From: Paenibacillus sp. FSL R5-0912
Lineage (GTDB): Bacteria > Bacillota > Bacilli > Paenibacillales > Paenibacillaceae
Length of the DNA: 64,000 nucleotides
Assembly (NCBI RefSeq): GCF_000758605.1
Contig: NZ_CP009282.1
Span: forward strand, 6,014,001-6,078,000
Direction of reading: 5' to 3'
Shown here: piece by piece, positions 17,427-26,188 of the stretch
Layout: every line of letters begins with the position of its first letter
Position numbering within the stretch: position 1 is the first letter of the stretch
Translations under genes and position numbers: made by a program
The notes under the pieces: generated by a model
What the model was told of the DNA's origin: nothing
The model's input: the letters and a program-made list of their open reading frames with translations, nothing else
Database searches by the model: none

Positions 17427-18185
17427 TTATGCCTCTGATACGGAAGCCGCAAGCCAGTCCGTTAACCGTGTAGGGGCAATTCGCGGATGGTCTCCGGCCG
17501 GAACAAGCGAGTGATCCTGCAAGGCTGTTCCGAAATAATGTGCCTCCGTATAGCCGACCACCTGACGCGCATCCCCCTTAGCCTTCAGCGCTTGCCGGAC
17601 GAATTCATCCAGAGACAGCTTATCCGGTCCGGCCAGCTCGGCAATCCCGTTCACTGGGGCTTCAAGGGTATAATCAACCAGCGCAGCTGCTACATCCTCA
17701 GAGGCTATGGGCTGTACCCAGGCTGAAGGCAGGCGGACGACATCCCCTTCTGTAGCGGTATAGGCAATACCCTCGGCGAAGTCGAAGAACTGAGTCGCAC
17801 GCACGATGGTGTAAGGAATGGGGGAAGCCTGGATCAGCTCCTCCTGAGCCATTTTTCCGCGGAAATAACCGCTCTGCAGCAAGCCGTCAGTACCCACTAC
17901 AGATAATGCCACATGATGCTTCACTCCTGCCTCAATTTCAGCTGCTAACAGATTGCGGGTCGTTGTCGCGAAGAATTCCAGCACAGCATCGTCTGCGAAC
18001 GAAGGTGAATTTGCTACATCAACAACGGCATCAGCGCCTTTAAGCGCTTCTGCCAGACCCTCACCAGTCCTAGCATTGATGCCCAGAGAAGGGGATGCAG
18101 CCACAGTCTCATGACCCAGCCCCTGCAGCCGGCTCACCAATTGCTTTCCAATAAGTCCGCTCCCGCCAACCACTACAATTTTCAT
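17427..18185 (-). CDS. NmrA-like NAD(P)-binding reductase
   Basis: This 252-residue protein has the Rossmann start KIVVVGGSGLIGKQLVSRL, GADAVVDVANSPSF in the cofactor region, HHVALSVVGTDG and the segment PYTIVRATQFFDF, all typical of atypical SDR proteins of the NmrA/NAD(P)H-quinone-reductase-like group. The YxxxK catalytic pair of classical SDRs is not present in its usual form; YFRGKMAQEE lies at the equivalent place. Function could be reductase or redox sensor. AGGAGGAAAT lies just upstream of the ATG. It is a single gene. Confidence 0.85.
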   Translation of the reverse strand: MKIVVVGGSGLIGKQLVSRLQGLGHETVAASPSLGINARTGEGLAEALKGADAVVDVANSPSFADDAVLEFFATTTRNLLAAEIEAGVKHHVALSVVGTDGLLQSGYFRGKMAQEELIQASPIPYTIVRATQFFDFAEGIAYTATEGDVVRLPSAWVQPIASEDVAAALVDYTLEAPVNGIAELAGPDKLSLDEFVRQALKAKGDARQVVGYTEAHYFGTALQDHSLVPAGDHPRIAPTRLTDWLAASVSEA

Positions 18186-18481
18186 GTCTATTTCCTCCTG
18201 GTTTATAGCCTATATCCATAGGCCGGTATTTGGTAAACGCTTTGCAACAGACACAAACCGCCCTGCCACGGGCGCTCTGCCTCCGTCCTATTTTCTTTGC
18301 TGTACATCCTGTAGACAAACTGGGACGAAGTTCTGTGACAAACTCCACTCTCCCCGCGTAACAGGCTCCGGACCCCATTCTTTCTAAACCGCAATTCACC
18401 TATGAATTTGCGCAACAAACCAACATATCAGTAGGATTATAATGAACATAAGAACAATATAGCGATATTATGGAGGTTATT

Positions 18482-19615
18482 ATGAACTGGAAAAATGCGA
18501 TTGAGCACACGCTCTCAACCACCCGCCTTAACATCAAGCGCTTTGGTGACAGTTCTCCAATTGTCAGCCTGGGCGACGGCAAATATCATCTGACGGACCA
18601 TACCAGCTGGACGGAAGGCTTCTGGTCCGGTATCCTGTGGCTGAGCTATGAATACAGCCAAGATCCTGAGATTCACGCCGCAGCCATCCGGACGGTTGAG
18701 TCCTTCAACAATCGCATGATTGCCGGGAAAGAGCTCGATCATCATGATATCGGCTTCCTATATTCACTGTCTGCCAAGGCACGCTGGATCACCGATAAGG
18801 ATGAGGCTTCGCGTCTGCTGGCCTTGCAGGCAGCCGATGTACTGATGAAGCGCTGGCGCTCTGCCCCCCAGCTCTTTCAGGCCTGGGGACCGGAAGGTGA
18901 TGCAGACAACGGGGGCCGGATTATTATCGACTGCCTGATGAATCTTCCGCTGCTCTGCTGGGCCACCGAACAGACCGGAGATCCCAGCTACGCCGAGCAT
19001 GCCCGGATTCACGCCGAGAAAAGCCGCCGCTTCCTGGTGAGGGGAGATGACTCCTCCTACCATACTTTTTATTTTGACCAGCAGACGGGAAATGCCCTGC
19101 GCGGAGGAACCGCACAAGGTTATCAGGACGGCTCCACCTGGACGCGGGGACAGGCTTGGGGGGTCTACGGTTTTGCCTTAGCATACCGCTATTTTAAAGA
19201 GCCTCATTATCTGGAAGTCTCCCGAAGAATGGCCCGCTATTTCCTGGAGCATCTTCCCGCCGACCATGTCGCGTATTGGGATTTCGATGCCCCGCAGGAG
19301 GAGTCCACTCCACGCGACAGTTCAGCTTCCGCCATCGTTGTATGCGGTCTTCTTGAGCTGCTGGAGCACCTGCCCGAGGAAGATCCGGACCGGGCATGGT
19401 TTGAAGAATCCATCAACAAGTCGATGGATTCCCTGCTGAACCGCTACTTTACCGCCGGCAGCCCGTCGGAAGAAGGCTTTCTGCGCCATGGCTCCTATTC
19501 AGTCAGAGGGAATTCATCTCCGGATGATTTCATGATCTGGGGGGATTACTTCTTCCTGGAGGCGCTGCTGCGTCTGCAGCAGGGTGTTCCGGGGTATTGG
19601 TACGAACGAGGATAG
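18482..19615 (+). CDS. GH88-family unsaturated glucuronyl hydrolase
   Basis: The enzyme releases unsaturated uronic acid from oligosaccharides made by polysaccharide lyases. The 377-residue (alpha/alpha)6-barrel protein has WTEGFWSGILWL, LDHHDIGFLYSLS (first key Asp), NGGRIIIDCLMNLPLL (second key Asp), the segment YQDGSTWTRGQAWGVYGFALAYR and WDFDAP, all typical of GH88. The ATG at 18482 is 5 bp after GGAGG; an ATG at 18470 would overlap that site. No signal peptide is visible, so it acts in the cytoplasm. No lyase gene is adjacent, but the AraC gene downstream could control it. Confidence 0.92.
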   Translation: MNWKNAIEHTLSTTRLNIKRFGDSSPIVSLGDGKYHLTDHTSWTEGFWSGILWLSYEYSQDPEIHAAAIRTVESFNNRMIAGKELDHHDIGFLYSLSAKARWITDKDEASRLLALQAADVLMKRWRSAPQLFQAWGPEGDADNGGRIIIDCLMNLPLLCWATEQTGDPSYAEHARIHAEKSRRFLVRGDDSSYHTFYFDQQTGNALRGGTAQGYQDGSTWTRGQAWGVYGFALAYRYFKEPHYLEVSRRMARYFLEHLPADHVAYWDFDAPQEESTPRDSSASAIVVCGLLELLEHLPEEDPDRAWFEESINKSMDSLLNRYFTAGSPSEEGFLRHGSYSVRGNSSPDDFMIWGDYFFLEALLRLQQGVPGYWYERG

Positions 19616-19695
19616 CAGGTACTGCATCTTCATTGACTAGATTCTGATCTACTGGTGCACAGCATCAACTGTGGCACCCGGTTGATACCCTTTAT

Positions 19696-19731
19696 ACCGG
19701 CAGGCTCTATTACAGAGTCCTGCCGGTTTTT
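19696..19731 (+). terminator. Terminator of the GH88 gene
   Basis: ACCGGCAGG pairs with CCTGCCGGT, with inner CTCT/AGAG pairing, and TTTTT follows. It lies about 80 bp after the GH88 stop. Confidence 0.85.
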
Positions 19732-19910
19732 GCTGCACGAAATACAACATTTTCCTCATCAAATCGTCCCATCATACAACAATTCTCCCGAACACCCAGG
19801 TATCTGGGAACCAAAGCTGTATTACTTACAACATTTTGGAATAGAGGATGGGATTTTCACAATTGCCCTGGTGTCAGAGCCATTGATAGGATCAGCTGGA
19901 TGTTTGCTTT

Positions 19911-20011
19911 GTTGGTTCGTTCGTTGTTTAGTTAGTTGCATACTTGCTTGGTTCGTTAGTTGTTGGTTTGTTGCTTGGTTGGTTCGTTGGTATTCGTTCG
20001 TTGCTTGGTTG
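19911..20011. repeat. Degenerate NGTT tetranucleotide repeat tract
   Basis: About 100 bp consist of units GGTT, CGTT, AGTT and CTTG arranged as TTGGTTCGTT, TTAGTTAGTT, TTGCTTGGTTGGTTCGTT and similar. The strand is almost free of A. Such tracts change length by slippage. Confidence 0.7.
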
Positions 20012-20134
20012 GCGATTGTAGTCTTATAAGTGTGGCCGAAGTCGCAGTTTTATTTTTAGCAGCCTTCTATTTATACTGAAGTTAGAAGTAATGGAATTAA
20101 TAGCAGTGAACTATGGTTGATAAGGGAGCGTCGC

Positions 20135-21007
20135 ATGAGCATGGACAGAAATAGGAACAATCATCCGACCCAGCGAATGGAACCCGGATTGTTTATGTAC
20201 AAATATAAATATATTGACGGCGAATCCCTCTATTTTCATGCGCATAGGGGAATTGAAATCCTGTACATTTACAGCGGCTGTGGTGAGATCATGGTGGAGA
20301 ATCAGACCTACCCTATTGAGGATCATACACTGGTCTTGTTTCAGCCTTATCAGCTGCACCGTGTAATGGTTCCTCCGGCAGAAGGCCGTTCCTATATCCG
20401 GACCAATCTGACCTTTGATCCTGGTTTCATGGACCATTATCTTTCCGCGTTTCCTATCCTGGGGCAATTCTTCCGGAACCTGTGGAGGGGCAGTCTGCGG
20501 CAGCCGGTATTCTATGGCATGAATGACACCCGGATTCCCGAGGTGCTGAAAGAGCTGCATCAGTGTACCGAGCACGCTGCTGCCGGACAGGAAGAGAACA
20601 CAGGACTGCTCATCCTCCAGCTTATCCGGCTGTTTCATACCCGGCTGCCTGATGTCCTGTCCGAAGACAATCTCCTTCATTCACGCGGCAGCTCACATGT
20701 CCAGCGGATTACCGAATGGCTGGATGAACATTACAAGGAGCCCTTCAGCCTTGAGGCGCTGGCTGCCAGCCTGCATCTGTCTCCCTACCATATTTCGCAT
20801 GTATTCAAACAATATGCCGGCATCACGCTGTCCGAATATCTGATGCAGCGGCGTGTCAGAGAAGCCTGTATCCTGCTCGCCAACACCAGCCAATCCATCG
20901 GAGAAATTGCGGTAGAAGTAGGCAATCTGTCCCCGTCTTATTTCAGCCAGATGTTCAAGAAGAATAAAGGAATCTCCCCGGAGAAATACAGGAACAGCAT
21001 CCATTGA
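20135..21007 (+). CDS. AraC-family regulator with cupin sensor domain
   Basis: The 290 residues hold an N-terminal cupin-type effector domain (YFHAHRGIEILYIYSGCGEI, about residues 35-55) and a C-terminal pair of helix-turn-helix motifs (FSLEALAASLHLSPYHISHVFKQYAG and IGEIAVEVGNLSPSYFSQMFKKNKGISPEKYR). The ATG at 20135 lies 7 bp after AAGGGAG. It follows the GH88 gene in the same direction but after a terminator, so it has its own promoter. It probably responds to a sugar; the target is unknown. Confidence 0.9.
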   Translation: MSMDRNRNNHPTQRMEPGLFMYKYKYIDGESLYFHAHRGIEILYIYSGCGEIMVENQTYPIEDHTLVLFQPYQLHRVMVPPAEGRSYIRTNLTFDPGFMDHYLSAFPILGQFFRNLWRGSLRQPVFYGMNDTRIPEVLKELHQCTEHAAAGQEENTGLLILQLIRLFHTRLPDVLSEDNLLHSRGSSHVQRITEWLDEHYKEPFSLEALAASLHLSPYHISHVFKQYAGITLSEYLMQRRVREACILLANTSQSIGEIAVEVGNLSPSYFSQMFKKNKGISPEKYRNSIH

Positions 21008-21137
21008 ATCTATAACGCGGTGAACCGCTTTAAGGGGTTTTAAGCTAACAGGCAGGTTAATGAAACCTCACCGTTCTTCGAATCGTATAACCATTATTCA
21101 AATTTTCCCAATACGGCTCATACGGAGGTGAACTTGA

Positions 21138-21389
21138 CTGGAGCATTTTTATGACTTGGTTCAATTGGCTTTCTCAATTGCTCTCATCTCTTCCTTAGTG
21201 TTAATTCCATTCGCCCATTTTTCTTTACAAGAGGTACACTGGGGTCATGAAACACTTGCTGCAGCCGGTTCAACCTGGTATGTGGCTGTCAGACTGTCTC
21301 AACCGAACAGCATTCAGAAGTGGATAGTTCGTACCGTCAGACGAAGAGAAGCACCTGATGATGAAGACCATAGTCCTTCCCCACATTGA
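21138..21389 (+). CDS. MifM-like translation-arrest leader peptide upstream of yidC
   Basis: The peptide has one N-terminal transmembrane segment (LVQLAFSIALISSLVLIPFA), a spacer, and a C-terminal stretch IQKWIVRTVRRREAPDDED. This matches the layout of Bacillus subtilis MifM, whose arrest region contains I-x-x-W-I, basic residues and the acidic run DEED; here I-x-x-W-I and DDED have almost the same spacing. MifM stalls its ribosome when membrane insertion is poor and so opens the downstream yidC2 site. The start is not settled: CTG at 21138 lies 9 bp after GGAGG (83 residues); TTG at 21156 gives 77 residues. The ORF ends 30 bp before yidC. Confidence 0.8.
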   Translation: MEHFYDLVQLAFSIALISSLVLIPFAHFSLQEVHWGHETLAAAGSTWYVAVRLSQPNSIQKWIVRTVRRREAPDDEDHSPSPH

Positions 21390-21415
21390 ATTCCATACTT
21401 TCAATTAGGGAGGAC
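21373..21415 (+). promoter_or_regulatory. Hairpin sequestering the yidC ribosome binding site
   Basis: GTCCTTCCC (21373-21381), at the end of the leader ORF, pairs with GGGAGGAC (21408-21415), which contains the yidC Shine-Dalgarno sequence, with one bulged T. Inside, ATTGAA (21385-21390) pairs with TTCAAT (21400-21405). The codons for DDED lie at 21357-21368, so a ribosome stalled there would cover the left arm and free the site. This is the arrangement described for MifM-YidC2 control. Confidence 0.75.
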
Positions 21416-21419
21416 AACG

Positions 21420-22265
21420 ATGAAAAAGATTATGTTGCTACAAAAATGGGCCAAGCCCATTCTCGTCATCTTGATTGGAGTTATTCCGGTCATTATGCTC
21501 AGCGGGTGTTCGGCAGCATCCCAATCCAACCCGATTAATGCCGGTTCACCAGGGATATTTAACCATTTTTTTATTTATCCATTTTCGCTCTTAATCAAAT
21601 TCTTTGCGGATACCTTTCATGGAGACTACGGGTTAGCGATCGTGCTCATGACCTTCATCATCAGACTTGCGATCCTGCCGCTCATGATGAATCAAACCAA
21701 GAAACAAATAGTTATGAAAGAAAAGATGGCCGTCCTCCAGCCGGAATTAACTGCGCTTAAGGAGAAGTATAAGAACGACGTCGGTGCGGATGCCAAAAAA
21801 CAAGAGCAAACCGAGATGATGCAGCTCTACCAGAAGCATCAATTCAATCCCTTAAACATGGGTTGTTTACCGATGCTTCTCCAATGGCCGATCACCCTCG
21901 CATTTTACTATGCCATTCGCCGTACCCCGGAGATTGCCGCTCATGATTTTCTGTGGTTTAACTTGGGGACAACAGATCTGATTTTGCCGCTGATTGCCGC
22001 TGCGGTGTATTACGTTCAGTTCCGCGTATCTCAATCCGTTTCAGCGCAGGTTCAGAACAATCAAAATAACCAAATGGCTTTTATCGGGTTGTTATCACCG
22101 GTCATGATGGGTGTATTTTCATTTCAGATGCCCGCCGCATTGCCGTTATATTGGGTGGTGGGCGGTATATTCATTATCGTGCAAACGATCATACTCAATA
22201 AAATGTACACAAAGCCAAATGTAGCGGGTAAAAACATACCCTCCGGTGTAGAAGACCAGTCATAG
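21420..22265 (+). CDS. yidC: YidC/Oxa1/SpoIIIJ-family membrane insertase (second copy type)
   Basis: YidC inserts and folds membrane proteins, alone or with Sec. The 281 residues begin with a lipoprotein signal ending IMLSGCSA (lipobox LSGC), followed by five hydrophobic segments; HGDYGLAIVLMTFIIRLAILPLM carries the conserved Arg of the hydrophilic groove, and NMGCLPMLLQWPI and LPLYWVVGG are typical of Gram-positive YidC. The ATG follows AGGGAGG. Linkage to a MifM-like leader suggests it is the inducible second YidC that backs up a main SpoIIIJ encoded elsewhere. A terminator follows. Confidence 0.93.
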   Translation: MKKIMLLQKWAKPILVILIGVIPVIMLSGCSAASQSNPINAGSPGIFNHFFIYPFSLLIKFFADTFHGDYGLAIVLMTFIIRLAILPLMMNQTKKQIVMKEKMAVLQPELTALKEKYKNDVGADAKKQEQTEMMQLYQKHQFNPLNMGCLPMLLQWPITLAFYYAIRRTPEIAAHDFLWFNLGTTDLILPLIAAAVYYVQFRVSQSVSAQVQNNQNNQMAFIGLLSPVMMGVFSFQMPAALPLYWVVGGIFIIVQTIILNKMYTKPNVAGKNIPSGVEDQS

Positions 22266-22282
22266 AACAATACTAAATACAA

Positions 22283-22316
22283 GGCATCTGAGGCGCAGCC
22301 TCAGATGCTCTTTTTT
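22283..22316 (+). terminator. Terminator of yidC
   Basis: GCATCTGAGGC and GCCTCAGATGC form a perfect 11-bp stem around GCA, followed by TCTTTTTT. Confidence 0.95.
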
Positions 22317-22372
22317 ACCTTGGTGGCTCGTTAACATAAACGCTCCTCTTAGATTCCCAGCCTGCTCAACTG

Positions 22373-22407
22373 TAAAAGCGCCCTTCCCGCAGGAAGAGCG
22401 CCTTTTA
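22373..22407 (-). terminator. Terminator of the beta-helix gene
   Basis: AAAGCGC..CTTCC pairs with GGAAG..GCGC..TTT on the minus strand just past the stop at 22412, ending in a T run. A and T runs on both sides may make it bidirectional. Confidence 0.75.
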
Positions 22408-22411
22408 CCAT

Positions 22412-25400
22412 TTACGGCAATACCGAGAAGATAATATCGTCGAACAGCATATAAGCGAAGCCGCTGGTATAGAAGCCGACCTTGCCGGACGGGCGGTGAC
22501 CCGGATCACTGCCGGAGAGCCTTGGCGAGCCGTCAACAGATACGGCAATATCTCCGTCCCGGGCCGTCACCTTCACGTCATACTCCGTATCCGGCAGCAG
22601 GTCATGTCCAGGCAGGACCGTCTCGGTCAGCTTCTGCCAGGCTGTGTCGTACAGTATCCAGCCGGAAGATCCGTCTGCCCGGGTACGGTAGCCGATCCGG
22701 GTGGAGCCAGTGCTGTCCTGGCGGTCGAAGATGTACAGGATGCCGTTATCGGGCATCACGGATGGCGTCTTCAGCTTGAACTCCAGCTGATAAGAAGTGA
22801 AGCTGCGGTCGAGCAGGCCGGTAGCACCGTTCAGCAGCTTATAGCGGCGGTTGCCGTCCGGATCAGCGGCGATGCTGCGGTTAGGGTCCACCGGCCAGCC
22901 GTTGCCCCCGTTCTCGAAGTCCGTCTCATGCATGATACTTGAGACGATTACTGTAATGTCCGCCTTAATGAGCGGATTTACCGTAGACACGGCAGAGATG
23001 AGGGTCTCGCCTTCGTATACGGCGTGGACCACTCCCGCGCTATCCACCGTAGCCACCGCCGGGTTGGCCGACTGCCAGGATACGCCTGTATCCGGCGTAT
23101 CCGCAGGGTCGAAGGCCACCTGCAATTGCCGCTGTTCCCCGGCGGCTAGACGCACCTTGCTCTCCGCCGGAATGATTCCGGCCAGTGTAGTCGTAAGTGC
23201 CTTGAACTGAATGTCATCGAAATGCATCTGGCTGACATTGCTGACATAGAAGCCGACCTTGCCCTCTGTGTTATGCCCCGGATCATTGCCCTTCAGGCGG
23301 AAGGCTCCATCCAGGTAGACGCTGATGTCGCCGCCTTTAACAAGCATTTTGACTGCATACTCCGTATTCGGCTGCAGGTCATGTCCCGGCAGCTTCACCT
23401 CCTTCAGCACCGTCCAGGCTGAATTGTACAGCAGCCAGGCGGAGCTTCCATCCGCCCGGGTTTTGTAGCCAATCCGGCTGGAGCCGCTGCCGGCCTGGCG
23501 GTCGAAGATATACAGGGTCGCATTATCCCCTATAACCTCCGGTGTCTTCAGCTTGAAGCTCAGCTCGTAATCGGAGAAGGTCTTGGGACTGAGCGCTGAG
23601 GCTCCGTTCAGAATCTTGTACCAGCGGTTTGGCCCAATCTTCTCAATGCTGCGGTTCGCATCCTGCAGCCAGCCGTTCGCTCCGGATTCGAAATCCGTGA
23701 AGTCCATCACGCCGTCCCCTGCCTCCACGTTCACCGTAACCGTGGCAGTCAGCAGCGGATTCTCCGCCGAAGCCACCGTAATGACTGTGCTGCCGACCGC
23801 CTGACCGGTAACTACGCCAGCAACATCCACAGACGCGATGCCGGGATCGGCTGAAGTGAAGGTCAGGACGGGATGATCCGCATTCCACGGAAGCACCGCC
23901 GTGCGCAGCTTCAGCGTTTTCCAGCGGTCCACGGTAACTTCGCTGTCATAGACGGCTACCCCCTGCACAGGATAGCTGTCTGTTCCTGCCGTTGTACCGG
24001 CTTTCCCTGCTATACCGATCTCTGCAAACGGGATGTCAGGAAACCCGGGAATGATATCGAAGACATCCGCATCCGGCCGCAGCGACAGATCGCCTCCCGC
24101 TAGGTCGGTGAAGCCGGGATCTGCTGCGCTCACCCAGTTATTGGCGTACTGCACAAGCCCAAATTTGTCGTATGCCCCGTACACATTGGTCGTTACGCTG
24201 CGCGGAACCGACGGATTGTAGACCACATTCCCCTGGAACGTATTCGTGTCGGGATAATACCGGTTCTCCGTGAAGAAATCCGCCAGCTCGGGGTACTTCG
24301 TCAGATAAGGGGTTCCGGTGAAATTATTGTTCGCCGTGAACAGCGCCTGCCACTTCGTCATGTAGTTCAGCGGTACCTGATCATCCGGCTCATCGCCCAG
24401 GAACATATCCGCATAATCATAAGGAATTTTGCTGTCGATAAAAATATTGTTGCGGGTCAGGATATGTGCACCGCCATTGTTTTTAATGGCCGAATTGCCC
24501 ATCTTGTAAAAAATATTCTCGTCGATAGTCAATCCCATCGTAAAATTGTCGGGATATACACCCTCCACTCCGGCTTTGCTCTCGCCGATGTTATGAAAGT
24601 AATTGCGCCTGATCACCGTGCCGCGCTCATGGGGCTGCTCGCCGGCATTCATGTAGATCGCGCCGAGATCCGAGAAGGTGGTGCATACATCATAGATCTC
24701 GTTATACTCCACGGTATGATCATTGCCGAAGATCAGCACGCCCGGATGGGGCGCATCATGCAGCTTATTGTGCGACATGCGGTTGCCGACGCCGGACAGC
24801 AGCACCCCGGGATTGTAGGCTTTGTGATAGTAGGCAAAATCGTGAATATGCGAATTCTCCACCACATTGTTCCCTGGCGCAAGCGTCGTTTTGTTGCCGC
24901 CTGTCAACGTGACGGCAGTGCCGCCGATATGGTGAATATGGGTGCTGATGATGGCGTGGTCCGTTCCCGGTGCCCCTTCAAAGTTGTTGTAATAGAACCG
25001 GCTCTGTGTGTTAACCAGCACCCCGCTGTTGGTGAAATTGCGGATCTCGCTGTTCAGAATACGCATATGGCTGCCGCCCATGAACACTGCAGCAGAATCG
25101 CGGCCATTCTCAAGCACAAGCTCGGAGAAGTCAATGTACGAAGCATTGAGCGCGTTAATCATCGGACTCTTCAGCATCGTCACTTCAATATCCGGGTTAT
25201 CCGCTGCAAACTCAGCGTTCGGCAGGAAATACAGCTTGCCCGCCTGGCGGTCGATGTAATATTCGCCCGGCATATCGATTTCCTCCAGCAGATTTTGCGC
25301 AAAATGGAAATCAGGGTACCAGTTTTTGAAGATGCCGCTCATTTCCCCGTAACGGAGGGTGATGCTTCGGGCAGCCGTGTCAATGGAAGCAATCTTGTTA

Positions 25401-26188
25401 TACGACCATTCCCAGCTGTAGCCGAAGATCCCGTCCAGCCAGATATCGTCTGCCTGCGTCCAGTACTGGGGCCGGTCATACGTATAGGTGAAGGTGCCGC
25501 CGCGCGTATGCACCTCCCCGTTCGGGTCCTTCCTTGTCGGACCGGGATCAAGGATTTCATCCATCTGAACGGTGCTCTCATTGGGCCAGCGGGCCAGCGT
25601 CATGCCCTGTCCGGCCACATACAGCTCCATTGGCGGCACCTCGCTCAGATCATTGGCCAGATAATAGCCATGACGGCTGAGCTGACCGTAATCGGTGATC
25701 CCGAGCGCTGCCAGATCCGCCTCCAGCACTTTCGTTCTAGCCTCTGTACTTATAATACGGCTGAGCACCGACGTGTCCGTGACCGGAACGAACGCTGACT
25801 TGGCCAGCTGCTCCGAACCTGACAAAGTCACGGACTCACCCGGATAAGCCGTGTAAGTGACCGGCTTGCCGGCTTCGCCTGAATCCTGCTGCCGCAGTTC
25901 GAAGCTGGACGTCCGTTCATACCTTCCTTCGCGCAAATACACAGTGACACCGCCCTCCGGCAAGCCATCCTCCGCTTTCAGCGTCCGGATGGTATCACGG
26001 GCTTTTTCCAAAGTCAGAAACGGGGCATTCTGCGTCCCATTATTGGAATCGCTTCCATTAGTGGCGACATAAATAACCGCCCCCGGAGACCCTCCCTCCG
26101 CCGATACAGTACCCGCAATCGGCGGGGCAGGATTGATCGTGAACAACATACTGGCGGCAAGGGCGGCAAGCAAACGTTTTTTCACCAA
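22412..26188 (-). CDS. Secreted right-handed beta-helix polysaccharide-active protein with Big2 domains
   Basis: This 1258-residue exported protein has a signal peptide (about residues 1-31) and starts IYVATNGSDSNNGTQNAPF, then ARDTIRTL, GGVTVYLREGRYE and YPGESVTLSGSEQ, the N-terminal cap of right-handed beta-helix carbohydrate enzymes close in style to GH141. WSYNKIAS, EIDMPGEYYIDRQAGKLYFLP and many helix turns follow to about residue 640. The rest is two repeats of a Big2 Ig-like domain (about 745-820 and 1010-1085) each followed by a LamG/ConA-like module with GYKTRADGSSAWLLYN or GYRTRADGSSGWILYD. Substrate is unknown. It is downstream of a sugar ABC transporter. Confidence 0.8.
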   Translation of the reverse strand: MVKKRLLAALAASMLFTINPAPPIAGTVSAEGGSPGAVIYVATNGSDSNNGTQNAPFLTLEKARDTIRTLKAEDGLPEGGVTVYLREGRYERTSSFELRQQDSGEAGKPVTYTAYPGESVTLSGSEQLAKSAFVPVTDTSVLSRIISTEARTKVLEADLAALGITDYGQLSRHGYYLANDLSEVPPMELYVAGQGMTLARWPNESTVQMDEILDPGPTRKDPNGEVHTRGGTFTYTYDRPQYWTQADDIWLDGIFGYSWEWSYNKIASIDTAARSITLRYGEMSGIFKNWYPDFHFAQNLLEEIDMPGEYYIDRQAGKLYFLPNAEFAADNPDIEVTMLKSPMINALNASYIDFSELVLENGRDSAAVFMGGSHMRILNSEIRNFTNSGVLVNTQSRFYYNNFEGAPGTDHAIISTHIHHIGGTAVTLTGGNKTTLAPGNNVVENSHIHDFAYYHKAYNPGVLLSGVGNRMSHNKLHDAPHPGVLIFGNDHTVEYNEIYDVCTTFSDLGAIYMNAGEQPHERGTVIRRNYFHNIGESKAGVEGVYPDNFTMGLTIDENIFYKMGNSAIKNNGGAHILTRNNIFIDSKIPYDYADMFLGDEPDDQVPLNYMTKWQALFTANNNFTGTPYLTKYPELADFFTENRYYPDTNTFQGNVVYNPSVPRSVTTNVYGAYDKFGLVQYANNWVSAADPGFTDLAGGDLSLRPDADVFDIIPGFPDIPFAEIGIAGKAGTTAGTDSYPVQGVAVYDSEVTVDRWKTLKLRTAVLPWNADHPVLTFTSADPGIASVDVAGVVTGQAVGSTVITVASAENPLLTATVTVNVEAGDGVMDFTDFESGANGWLQDANRSIEKIGPNRWYKILNGASALSPKTFSDYELSFKLKTPEVIGDNATLYIFDRQAGSGSSRIGYKTRADGSSAWLLYNSAWTVLKEVKLPGHDLQPNTEYAVKMLVKGGDISVYLDGAFRLKGNDPGHNTEGKVGFYVSNVSQMHFDDIQFKALTTTLAGIIPAESKVRLAAGEQRQLQVAFDPADTPDTGVSWQSANPAVATVDSAGVVHAVYEGETLISAVSTVNPLIKADITVIVSSIMHETDFENGGNGWPVDPNRSIAADPDGNRRYKLLNGATGLLDRSFTSYQLEFKLKTPSVMPDNGILYIFDRQDSTGSTRIGYRTRADGSSGWILYDTAWQKLTETVLPGHDLLPDTEYDVKVTARDGDIAVSVDGSPRLSGSDPGHRPSGKVGFYTSGFAYMLFDDIIFSVLP

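Larger units (their letters stand above)
19616..20134. other. Intergenic region: terminator, repeats and GTT-rich tract
   Basis: These 519 bp contain the GH88 terminator, short ATACAACAATT/ATACAACATTTT/TTACAACATTTTG motifs at about 19740-19835 that resemble those at 5.4-5.6 kb, and a low-complexity GTT tract at 19911-20011. An ORF crossing the tract gives a repetitive Cys/Trp/Phe-rich translation and is not accepted as a gene. Confidence 0.5.

Noticed and set aside
18229..18244. cre-like sequence TTGGTAAACGCTTTGCAA upstream of the NmrA-like gene
   Set aside because: Three mismatches to the CcpA consensus; not supported.
19655..20029. 124-codon ORF across the GTT-rich tract
   Set aside because: The translation is low complexity (Cys, Trp, Phe, Val repeats) created by the tetranucleotide tract.
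21151..21198. 15-codon ORF with a well-spaced GGAG site inside the leader region
   Set aside because: It overlaps the MifM-like frame in another phase and is too short to judge; kept only as a possible alternative start context.
24464..25798. 444-codon plus-strand ORF
   Set aside because: It is the antisense shadow of the beta-helix gene; the minus frame carries clear domains and a signal peptide.
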